Part shown: one piece after another, positions 1 to 5,915 of the stretch
Layout of the letters: the number at the start of each line of letters is the position of its first letter
Position numbering within the stretch: the stretch's first letter is position 1
Source: Lysobacterales bacterium UBA5700
GTDB taxonomy: Bacteria > Pseudomonadota > Gammaproteobacteria > Xanthomonadales > Xanthomonadaceae
Length of the DNA stretch: 13,331 bases
NCBI GenBank assembly: GCA_002420085.1
Contig: DIHI01000087.1
Coordinates: forward strand, 16,898-30,228
Reading direction: 5' to 3'
The notes under the pieces: model-generated
What the model saw: only the letters and a program-made list of their open reading frames with translations
What the model was told of the DNA's origin: nothing
Database searches by the model: none
Program-made: the position numbers and the translations under genes

Positions 1-1
1 C

Positions 2-169
2 AACCGAGCGGTCGCCATCGGTGCCTCCCTGGATGTGCGCTACTCCCGACAGTTCGAGATGAACGTGACCGGCAACTCGGCGATCTCGGCACGCCTAGTG
101 TCGATCCCGGCACCGCCGCAGTTCCTTGAGACCATCCGGGCGTTCCTGGCGCCGGGCGGCACGCCATGA
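2..169 (+). CDS. Module-family protein, C-terminal fragment (copy 0)
   Basis: This is the last 55 codons of a gene that begins before the window; the first complete codon is at base 2 and TGA is at 167-169. The visible tail has LDVRYSRQFEMNVTGNSA followed by ARLVSIPAPPQF. It matches the C-terminal ends of the genes at 166, 657, 1506 and 5130, whose shared pattern is V-D-x-S-Y-(S/A)-x-(K/R)-(Y/F) and then (K/R)-(L/I)-V-x-(V/I)-P-x-P. It is therefore the first visible copy of the repeated module family of this cluster. Its stop overlaps the next start as ATGA at 166-169, so the two are probably translationally coupled. The function is not recognised, and the N-terminal half cannot be judged. 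Confidence 0.85.
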   Translation, partial: NRAVAIGASLDVRYSRQFEMNVTGNSAISARLVSIPAPPQFLETIRAFLAPGGTP

Positions 170-630
170 CCGTCGTCGCCGTCACTCGGGCGTTGGTCAC
201 GGCACCATTGCCGCAGATCATCGAAAAGCTCGGCCTGGCGATCGCCCAGGCCCAGCTTGCCCTCGACACCAACTCGATCGAGGTCGCGCGACGCATGGCC
301 GAAACCGAGGTCGAGATCGGCGACGAAACCTACAACCTGCTCACCCTCGGCTTCTCACCGAGCTTCTACACCTTCACCGAAGCGACGGTCGAGGCCAAGC
401 TCAGCTTCACCATGACCGAGACCACCGACATGTCGGTCGCCGTGGGTGTGCAGGCGGGGGTCAATGTCGGCGTTTTCATGGCGGCCGCGACCGTCGATGT
501 GTCCTACGCGCGCAAGTTTTCCGTCACCTCCGAGGGCGTCAGTTCGATCGCCGCCCGACTGGTGTCGCTGCCCGCACCGGACGTGTTCACCCAACTCCTC
601 AAGCGCCGGTTCGAGCAACCGGTTGCGTAA
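166..630 (+). CDS. Module-family protein, short form (copy 1)
   Basis: A 154-residue protein of unrecognised function and one of six related proteins in this cluster. Residues 13-40 form a likely amphipathic helix (APLPQIIEKLGLAIAQAQLA, then LD-x-NS). The core GFSPSFYTFTEAT lies at 62-74, followed by an alternating beta-like stretch with Val/Gly/Ala at 88-108. The C-terminal signature VDVSYARKFSVTSEG is at 110-124, with ARLVSLPAP ending at 138. It is the minimal version of the module, with no insert and no extra domain. No signal peptide or convincing transmembrane segment is seen, so it is probably cytoplasmic. The start ATG lies in the ATGA overlap with the preceding gene and has no strong Shine-Dalgarno of its own, consistent with coupling. 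The next gene follows 26 bases later behind an AAGGAG. Confidence 0.85.
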   Translation: MTVVAVTRALVTAPLPQIIEKLGLAIAQAQLALDTNSIEVARRMAETEVEIGDETYNLLTLGFSPSFYTFTEATVEAKLSFTMTETTDMSVAVGVQAGVNVGVFMAAATVDVSYARKFSVTSEGVSSIAARLVSLPAPDVFTQLLKRRFEQPVA

Positions 631-656
631 CCGAATCCTGACAAGGAGACACTGCG

Positions 657-1466
657 ATGGCGATTGGACAGGAACTTCTCAACGTCCCGATGGGCGACAT
701 GATCCGGCAGATGGCGTTCGCGATCGCCGAGGCCCAGTACAAACTGGACGAAAACTCGATCAATGTCGCCGAGATGATGGGCGGCTTGCAGACCGTCACC
801 GATGACGATGGCAAGGTCACCTTCGATGACAGCCGGGTGTTCTTCGGCTACGAATACATGACCCTGGGCGAGGCGGTCGCCTATGCCGCAGTGGATGATG
901 CCGTCTCGGGTGCGCTCGATGAAACCGAAGCCCTGAAACTGCTCGATGTGGTCAAGAAGGTGGCCAAGGAACTGCATGACGTGACCGATGTCGGCACTCT
1001 CAGCGAGGCCCAGAAGAAACTGGAGATCCGGGTTCCGACCCGCGCCTCGATGCTCGAACTCGGCTTCACCCCGACCTTCTACCAGTTCGTCGATACCATC
1101 ATCGAAGTCAAGATCGCCATCAAGATCACCCGCGAGCGTTCGTCCAGCTTCGGACGTACCGAAACCAGTCGCGATGCCAGTTCGTCGGTGGCCAGGAAGC
1201 GCAGCTTCTGGGGCACGCGCAAGTCAACGAGTTCCAACACCTCGGTCTCGACCAGTCAGGTCGATGCCTCGTACTCGTCGAAATACTCCTACAGCGCCGA
1301 GGGTGCCAGCCTGTTGCGTACCAAGCTCAGTCCGGTGCCGCCCCCGGCCGTGCTGGAGGACCGCATTCGCGGCTTCATGGACAGTGAGTCACAGCGTCGT
1401 CAGGCCAGCCTCGAAGCCAAGCGCATCGATCTGGGCCTGACCCCGCCGCCACCGCCGAGCCCCTGA
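657..1466 (+). CDS. Module-family protein with internal insert and Ser/Thr-rich loop (copy 2)
   Basis: A 269-residue member of the repeated family; function not recognised. The N-terminal helix occupies roughly residues 5-40 (AIAEAQYKLDENS at 22-34). Next comes an insert of about 85 residues (41-126), acidic and partly helical, that no other copy has. The core GFTPTFYQFVDT lies at 136-147. A 40-residue Ser/Thr/Arg-rich stretch (161-200) precedes VDASYSSKYSYSAEG (202-216) and KLSPVPPP (223-230). The tail is charged and helical and ends in a proline run (263-269). The start is supported by AAGGAG at 643-648, eight bases before the ATG. The central block is nearly identical in DNA to the next gene, suggesting duplication or gene conversion. 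No membrane or export signal is seen. Confidence 0.87.
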   Translation: MAIGQELLNVPMGDMIRQMAFAIAEAQYKLDENSINVAEMMGGLQTVTDDDGKVTFDDSRVFFGYEYMTLGEAVAYAAVDDAVSGALDETEALKLLDVVKKVAKELHDVTDVGTLSEAQKKLEIRVPTRASMLELGFTPTFYQFVDTIIEVKIAIKITRERSSSFGRTETSRDASSSVARKRSFWGTRKSTSSNTSVSTSQVDASYSSKYSYSAEGASLLRTKLSPVPPPAVLEDRIRGFMDSESQRRQASLEAKRIDLGLTPPPPPSP

Positions 1467-1491
1467 TCGGCCCGTCCGAACCGATTCGAGC

Positions 1492-1497
1492 AAGGAG
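1492..1497 (+). promoter_or_regulatory. Ribosome binding site that selects the 1506 start
   Basis: AAGGAG lies eight bases before the ATG at 1506. Another ATG at 1499 opens a different frame but sits only one base after the AAGGAG, and its product has none of the family motifs. The 1506 frame gives the family N-terminus, so it is the real start. Confidence 0.6.
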
Positions 1498-1505
1498 AAT
1501 GAAGG

Positions 1506-2072
1506 ATGAGCGTTGGCACCGAGCTACTCAATGCGCCGTTTCCGGAAATGGTCAAGACGCTTGGCGTCGGCATCGCCGAGGCGCAGTACGAACTCGACCT
1601 GGTGTCGATGAAGATCGCCCGGATGATGGCCGGCTATGCGCCGGACCCGGAGCCCGAGGAAGGCAAGCCGGCGCCCCCGGCCCCGGCACAGCCCGAGCGC
1701 ACCATGCTGGTGCCGCTCGGGGACGGCAAGAGTTACAGCCTGCTGGAACTCGGCTTCACACCGACCTTCTACCAGTTCGTCGATACCCTGATCGAGCTGA
1801 AGATGTCGATCTCGATGTCTCGGGAAACCAATATCGCGCGGTCCTCGACCGTGGTCGCCGGCAGCGTCAAGGGCTCGGTCGGGTTCTTCTCGGCATCGGC
1901 CAAGATGCGCGTCTCGACCGTGTCCGCCAGCTACTCGGCAAAGTACCAGTATTCGGCCGAAGGCAGTTCACTGATGCGCACGAAACTGGTTCCGGTGCCA
2001 GCCCCGGCGATCCTTGAGGAGCGCATCCGGGCAATGATCGCCGCCTCCCAGCCGGCACCGCCGGGTCCGTGA
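1506..2072 (+). CDS. Module-family protein with Pro-rich spacer (copy 3)
   Basis: A 188-residue member of the repeated family; function not recognised. Residues 6-37 are the N-terminal helix (LLNAPFPEMVKTLGVGIAEA, then Q-x-x-LD). A Pro/Glu/Ala-rich spacer at 45-65 replaces the long insert of the preceding gene. The core GFTPTFYQFVDT is at 83-94, the Ser/Val-rich beta-like stretch at 100-138, and ASYSAKYQYSAEG at 141-153. LVPVPAP (161-167) precedes a short amphipathic helix EERIRAMI. The tail is Pro-rich. It is the closest relative of the protein encoded at 657, sharing the 12-residue core exactly. The start at 1506 is preferred because of the AAGGAG at 1492-1497 and the family alignment. No signal peptide or transmembrane segment is seen. 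Confidence 0.87.
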   Translation: MSVGTELLNAPFPEMVKTLGVGIAEAQYELDLVSMKIARMMAGYAPDPEPEEGKPAPPAPAQPERTMLVPLGDGKSYSLLELGFTPTFYQFVDTLIELKMSISMSRETNIARSSTVVAGSVKGSVGFFSASAKMRVSTVSASYSAKYQYSAEGSSLMRTKLVPVPAPAILEERIRAMIAASQPAPPGP

Positions 2073-2096
2073 TTGGAATTCGTGACAGGAACCTGC

Positions 2097-2135
2097 ACCC
2101 TGTAACCCTGAGCCAACCAGCAGTGAGCTAACCAG
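2097..2135 (+). repeat. Short direct repeats in the leader of the 2148 gene
   Basis: In the 75-base gap before the gene at 2148, ACCCTG occurs at 2097-2102 and 2105-2110. GAGCCAACCAG (2110-2120) and GAGCTAACCAG (2125-2135) form a 15-base-period direct repeat with one mismatch. This could be a small operator or chance. The only Shine-Dalgarno-like sequence is AGGA at 2134-2137, which is weak. Confidence 0.3.
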
Positions 2136-2147
2136 GACACCCAGAGC

Positions 2148-3185
2148 ATGGCCGGACGCACCTGGCAGGAACTGATCGGCGCCCCCGCAGCAACCCCCGC
2201 GCCCGCGCATGCTTCTGCGCCCGCCCCCCGGCGCGAAGCTGTCGTTGCTGATCGTGCGGGCAGATCATCCCGACCAGGTGCGTCGCCGGCCAGCCCCGAT
2301 CAGGCAGCGCTGGCCAGCCCCCGTCTGGCGCAACTGATCGCCGAACGCGAGGCGCTGACCGCCCGGATGCATACCCTGGCCAGCGGTGGCGATGCCCTGG
2401 CGCCGCGCGACGCCGCACGTTTCCAGGTGCCGAGCTTCGCAGAGCGACGCGCCGAATTCCGGGCGCTGGAAGCACGGCTGGACGCTCAGCGCGAACGCAT
2501 CAGCGAGCCACCGGCTCGGCCGGCAGCAGACCGGCCGGGCACGCCCAACGCCGAGCGAACCCCACGCGAACCCGGCCTGCCCAGCCGGACCCGGCCGCGC
2601 AGCCCGGATCGCTTCGCCACACCGACCGCCTCGGCCCAGGAATTCCTGGCGCGCCGTGACCGGGACCGGATGGCCTTGCGCGACGCTGCCCGCGATCGGC
2701 TCGCCCCGCTGACTGCCGTCGCCGATGCCGGTCGCTCGCTCGGTACGGCAATCGGCGGCGCCCAGAGCAAGCTGCGCGACCTCGACAACCGGCTGGCCGC
2801 CGAAGGCGTATCGGCCGAGGAGCGTGCCGATATCCAGCGCGAACTCGGCTCCGACCGATTGAAGGCGATCGATGACACAGTCGGCTCGGTCAATCGCACA
2901 CTCGATGCTCCGAGCCGCGCGATCGACCGGATCGACAGCGCCTGGACCGGTCGCCGCGACCGCATCGAGGGCGCACTCGACCGGATCGGCCCCTACGCTG
3001 AGACCCGCGAACGGCGGCTCGGACTGGATACCGGAGGTTCCGGCGATCTGTTCGAGCGCATGCGCCGGAACCGGGAACAGGCCCTGCAACGGCGGCGCGA
3101 AGCCCGCGCCGAAAGTGCCGCCGACGATCATCGGCGCAACCAGGCGACCGCCCGTCGCCGCCAACGCGAGAGTGAACGTCGATGA
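2148..3185 (+). CDS. Arg/Ala-rich, mostly helical protein of unknown function
   Basis: A 345-residue, strongly basic, low-complexity protein that I do not recognise. It begins with a short ordered-looking MAGRTWQELIGAP, followed by an Ala/Pro-rich stretch (14-57). A helical, charged region runs from about 58 to 117 (LAQLIAEREALTARMH and similar). A Pro/Arg-rich, probably disordered linker covers about 118-160. A long helical second half (161-345) is dense in Arg, Asp and Ala and ends with an extremely Arg-rich tail. It has none of the motifs of the repeated family around it. The composition suggests a coiled-coil scaffold or nucleic-acid-contacting protein, but that is inference. The start follows a weak AGGA at 2134-2137. 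The stop overlaps the next start as ATGA (3182-3185), linking it to the same operon. Confidence 0.8.
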   Translation: MAGRTWQELIGAPAATPAPAHASAPAPRREAVVADRAGRSSRPGASPASPDQAALASPRLAQLIAEREALTARMHTLASGGDALAPRDAARFQVPSFAERRAEFRALEARLDAQRERISEPPARPAADRPGTPNAERTPREPGLPSRTRPRSPDRFATPTASAQEFLARRDRDRMALRDAARDRLAPLTAVADAGRSLGTAIGGAQSKLRDLDNRLAAEGVSAEERADIQRELGSDRLKAIDDTVGSVNRTLDAPSRAIDRIDSAWTGRRDRIEGALDRIGPYAETRERRLGLDTGGSGDLFERMRRNREQALQRRREARAESAADDHRRNQATARRRQRESERR

Positions 3186-3820
3186 GTGAAGGAAAATTCG
3201 TCGCCGGCTCGATCGGCGAACTGCTGGTCGCCATCGCCGCCGGGGTGCGTGATGCCCAGGACGCGCTCAACAGCGCCCCCCCGCTGGATGCCTTCGGGCG
3301 TCCAGCGCCGACCTATCACCTGCCCTTCGTCGATTTCGAGTTCAAGGTCGACATCGAGACTCAGGCCAGCGGCAACAAACCTACCCTGTTCGCGCGGCCA
3401 GTGCAGGACAGCGCTCGCTCGATCAGTTCCACCGTCTCCGGTCGGCTGGTCGCGATCCCCCCCAGCGATGGCCGTCCGACCCTGCTGCTCAACCTCGACG
3501 CCCGCGCGCGCAGCGCCCGACAGCACGAGATCACCGTAATCGCCAGCAACTCGGCTGGCGAAATCCTGGCCGGTGCCAGCATCGAACTCAATCTCGATGC
3601 CGACGCCTCACGCCGACTGTCGGAAGCATCCGGCGTCCGCCTGACCGGCCTCGGCGCAACCCGACTGGAATCGGCCCTGCTGGTCACCGACGACAGCGGC
3701 CGCGCCAGCACCGTGCTCGACATCGATGCCAATCTGCCGGCCCAGGCGACCGTGCTGGTCCGCGCTGAAATGGGTCCGGGCTCGGCCAGCCTGTCGTTGC
3801 CGGCAGGGGGTGGCCGATGA
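3182..3820 (+). CDS. Divergent module-family protein with C-terminal Ig-like domain (copy 4)
   Basis: A 212-residue protein whose first half is a shortened, divergent copy of the repeated module. There is an N-terminal helix (residues 10-30, IGELLVAIAAGVRDAQDALN), then a core YHLPFVDFEFKVDIE at 45-59 in the place of the GFTPTFY core. STVSGRLVAIPPS at 83-95 corresponds to the KLVPVPAP end. Residues 96-208 look like an immunoglobulin-like beta-sandwich. They have alternating hydrophobic strands and the turn TDDSGRASTVLDI (169-181), a pattern typical of Ig-like/invasin-type repeats. No signal peptide is seen, although Ig-like domains of this kind are commonly extracellular. Both junctions are ATGA overlaps (3182-3185 and 3817-3820), so it is probably made in step with its neighbours. 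The fold assignments are inference from pattern. Confidence 0.82.
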   Translation: MSEGKFVAGSIGELLVAIAAGVRDAQDALNSAPPLDAFGRPAPTYHLPFVDFEFKVDIETQASGNKPTLFARPVQDSARSISSTVSGRLVAIPPSDGRPTLLLNLDARARSARQHEITVIASNSAGEILAGASIELNLDADASRRLSEASGVRLTGLGATRLESALLVTDDSGRASTVLDIDANLPAQATVLVRAEMGPGSASLSLPAGGGR

Positions 3821-5064
3821 ACGCGATCGAAGTCGCCGCCCGGGTCTTCGACACCGACGGCAAGCCGGCCGCCAATCTGGCGCTGCGGATCGAAGCCTTC
3901 GTCCTGGACGGCAATGGCTGGACCCCGCTGCAGGAGGTCCGCACCAATGGCAACGGCGCCATCACCGCCCGCATCGCCACCACCGGCACCGGCCACGTCT
4001 ACGCACCCAGCGTGCGTCTGGTCGAGGCCGGCGAGCCGGCCCCTCGGGTGCTTGCCGAGGGCGGCATGATCACGATCACCAGCAACCAGCGTGCCCGGAT
4101 CGTGCGGATCGACTTCGGCGAGATCGAACAACTCGAAGAGACCGCCCACACCCGACTCGGCGCCCAGGGCCAACCGGCCACCGGTCAGCACGTCGTCGCC
4201 GGCCAGCCCCGGCGCGGCCAGATTTCGGCAGCCGTGATGGTCCGCGCAATGGCGGCCAGCAACAGCGCTGCGCTTGGCGCCGTCGCCCAGCCACAACTGG
4301 TCATGGCTCGGACCAGCGAAGCCCAGCGCATCCTCGGTGCCGACTTCGCCCGTCCGGGTGCCACTGCCCAGCCCGACGCCACTCGGCCGGCAACCGCCAC
4401 CCTCAGTCCGGAATTCGAGGTGCAACTGCGCAGCCTGCGTGCCGACCTGAGTGCCAAGGACATCGAAATCGACACTACCCGCCGCCGGGTGAGCGGTCTG
4501 GAATCCTCGCTCTCCGAAGCCGCCGCCAAACTCGCCGCTGCCGAGGCCGAGCGCGCCCGACTGGCCAGTGAAACCTCGCGCTTCCGCGAGCAGATCGAGA
4601 AGCAGGCGCCGATCAACACCCTGGCCCGCAGCATCGCCAGTGAAGCCGACACCGCCAACAAGAGCATGGCGGACGAAGGCGCAGCATTCCGGATCGCCAA
4701 CCTGTCGGTGACCCTGCGCGGTGCGATCGCCAACGACGGCAAGAACATCACGCTCGCCAATCTGGCCGACCTGCCCAAGGGCGCAGCGGCGGCCGCCTTG
4801 CAGGACATCAGCTTCAGTCTGATTCCCAACCGGATCCAGCCCAGCATTCCGGAAGGCTCGGTCAAGACGCCGAACATCCTCGGTCTGACCGAGTCGGCAG
4901 CCCGCCGGGTATTGGCCGAAGCCGGCCTGCGCATGGAATCCGCGCAACGCCCGAAGGGCGCCGGCGCTGGCTTCACGGTCGGCCAGGCCATCCAGCAATC
5001 GCCGGCAGCCGGTGGCGCGGCGGTCGCCGGCAGCACCGTGATCGTCGTCTTCGCGGCCCCGTGA
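3817..5064 (+). CDS. Beta-sandwich / coiled-coil / PASTA-domain protein
   Basis: A 415-residue multidomain protein. Residues 4-100 form a beta-rich domain resembling transthyretin/carboxypeptidase-regulatory sandwiches (VFDTDGKPAANLALRIEAF, then TNGNGAITARI). An Ala/Gln/Pro-rich linker covers 108-197. A coiled coil covers about 199-262 (LEASLSEA-type heptads rich in Ala, Glu, Arg). A compact unidentified domain spans about 266-336, with ANLSVTLRGAIANDGKNITL. The C-terminus (351-413) is a PASTA domain, with NILGLTESAARRVLAEAGLR and QQSPAAGGAAVAGSTVIVVF. PASTA domains normally lie outside the cell on Ser/Thr kinases or penicillin-binding proteins, where they bind peptidoglycan; here no export signal is visible. 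The start is in the ATGA overlap at 3817-3820. It is probably a connector in the same assembly as the module-family proteins. Confidence 0.85.
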   Translation: MNAIEVAARVFDTDGKPAANLALRIEAFVLDGNGWTPLQEVRTNGNGAITARIATTGTGHVYAPSVRLVEAGEPAPRVLAEGGMITITSNQRARIVRIDFGEIEQLEETAHTRLGAQGQPATGQHVVAGQPRRGQISAAVMVRAMAASNSAALGAVAQPQLVMARTSEAQRILGADFARPGATAQPDATRPATATLSPEFEVQLRSLRADLSAKDIEIDTTRRRVSGLESSLSEAAAKLAAAEAERARLASETSRFREQIEKQAPINTLARSIASEADTANKSMADEGAAFRIANLSVTLRGAIANDGKNITLANLADLPKGAAAAALQDISFSLIPNRIQPSIPEGSVKTPNILGLTESAARRVLAEAGLRMESAQRPKGAGAGFTVGQAIQQSPAAGGAAVAGSTVIVVFAAP

Positions 5065-5129
5065 GCCGAACCGCCGGCCGTTACCTTCAACCGACCCGTT
5101 GCAACTGATCCTCAAGGGAGCACATCGAC

Positions 5130-5807
5130 ATGGCACAGCGAATCGGCGATCTGGTCCAGGATGTCGTGGCATCACCGCTCGGCGATGTGATCGCCTCGGT
5201 CGGGGCCGGCGTTGCCGCCGCTCAGCAGGCGCTCGACGACGCCTCGCTCGCCAAGACCCTGGAAATCTATGCCGAAAACGGCGATGCCGCTCACGCCCTG
5301 CTGCGCGAGATCGGCTATCGGCCAACCTTCTATGCCTTGCCCGAAACGACCGGCGAGGTGCGGGTCTCACTCAGTCTGGCCAGCCAGCCGGGCGCCAGTA
5401 CCGGCACCGCTGTCCGACCGACGCCGACCGCCACCTCGGTCCAGCTTTCACGGCTCGGCCGAACCCTCGGCGTCGCCCCCAAGCTGTACGCCACCCCGGT
5501 CGATGCCAGCTACGCCAATCGCTACGGCTACCAGGCCAACATCAGCGCCAAGCTGACCTTCAAGATCGTCCCGGTGCCGGCGCCACAGGGCGTCGATGAA
5601 CTGCGCATCGCCCCGAGTCTGAAGGGCCAGACGGTCGCCCAGGCGATCGCCACCCTGAACCGTCTGGACCTGCAAGCGCGCTTCCTCGGTGCCGATGCCA
5701 GCGTCGTCGAGACCCCCACCGACAACGCCGTGATCGCCAGCCAGAGCCCCGACCCGGACACCATCCTGCGCCAGGGCGACAGCCTCAGCCTGACTCTCGC
5801 GCCCTGA
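5130..5807 (+). CDS. Module-family protein with C-terminal PASTA domain (copy 5)
   Basis: A 225-residue protein combining the repeated module with a PASTA domain. The N-terminal helix is at about 5-40 (ASPLGDVIASVGAGVAAAQQ, then LDD-x-S). The core GYRPTFYALPETT lies at 62-74, and a Thr/Pro/Ser-rich beta-like stretch at 84-105. PVDASYANRYGYQA at 123-136 and IVPVPAP at 146-152 follow. Residues 160-224 match the PASTA pattern: APSLKGQTVAQAIATLNRLD, then ASQSPDPDTILRQGDSLSLT. The start is supported by AAGGGAG at 5114-5120, nine bases before the ATG. It is the last gene of the cluster; the next gene, trpS, converges on it. No signal peptide or membrane segment is visible, so the PASTA domain would be cytoplasmic unless a non-classical export route exists. 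Confidence 0.87.
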   Translation: MAQRIGDLVQDVVASPLGDVIASVGAGVAAAQQALDDASLAKTLEIYAENGDAAHALLREIGYRPTFYALPETTGEVRVSLSLASQPGASTGTAVRPTPTATSVQLSRLGRTLGVAPKLYATPVDASYANRYGYQANISAKLTFKIVPVPAPQGVDELRIAPSLKGQTVAQAIATLNRLDLQARFLGADASVVETPTDNAVIASQSPDPDTILRQGDSLSLTLAP

Positions 5808-5811
5808 CTCC

Positions 5812-5895
5812 GTCCAGTCCGATTTGCGTCGGAGCCGCTCCGGCCAGGCCAGCTCAAGTCAGGCCAGACCGGACTGGACCAGACCGGACCAGACC
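5812..5895. terminator. Inverted repeat and short tandem repeats between convergent genes
   Basis: GTCCAGTCCG at 5812-5821 and CGGACTGGAC at 5870-5879 are perfect 10-base inverted repeats separated by 48 bases. GGACCAGACC is repeated directly at 5876-5885 and 5886-5895. The block lies between the cluster end (5807) and the end of trpS (5916), where a bidirectional terminator would be expected. There is no T-tract, so a classical intrinsic terminator is not shown. Confidence 0.4.
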
Positions 5896-5915
5896 AGCAA
5901 CGGGTCGGGCAGGCA

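Noticed and set aside
2265..3164. 299-codon open frame on the - strand
   Set aside because: It is antisense to the 2148 gene. The 2148 gene is itself low-complexity, so this was considered, but the + frame fits the operon order and its ATGA overlap with the next gene.
3361..5370. 669-codon open frame on the - strand
   Set aside because: It lies opposite the 3182, 3817 and 5130 genes. The + strand frames have family motifs, domains, ATGA overlaps and ribosome binding sites, while the - strand product is Arg/Gly-rich with no recognisable domain. Long antisense frames are common at this GC content.
1..5807. Phage tail, tailocin or contractile injection cluster
   Set aside because: Repeated structural proteins first suggested this, but no sheath, tube, baseplate, AAA ATPase, lysis or tape-measure protein was recognised in the visible part. 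It cannot be excluded for the part left of the window.
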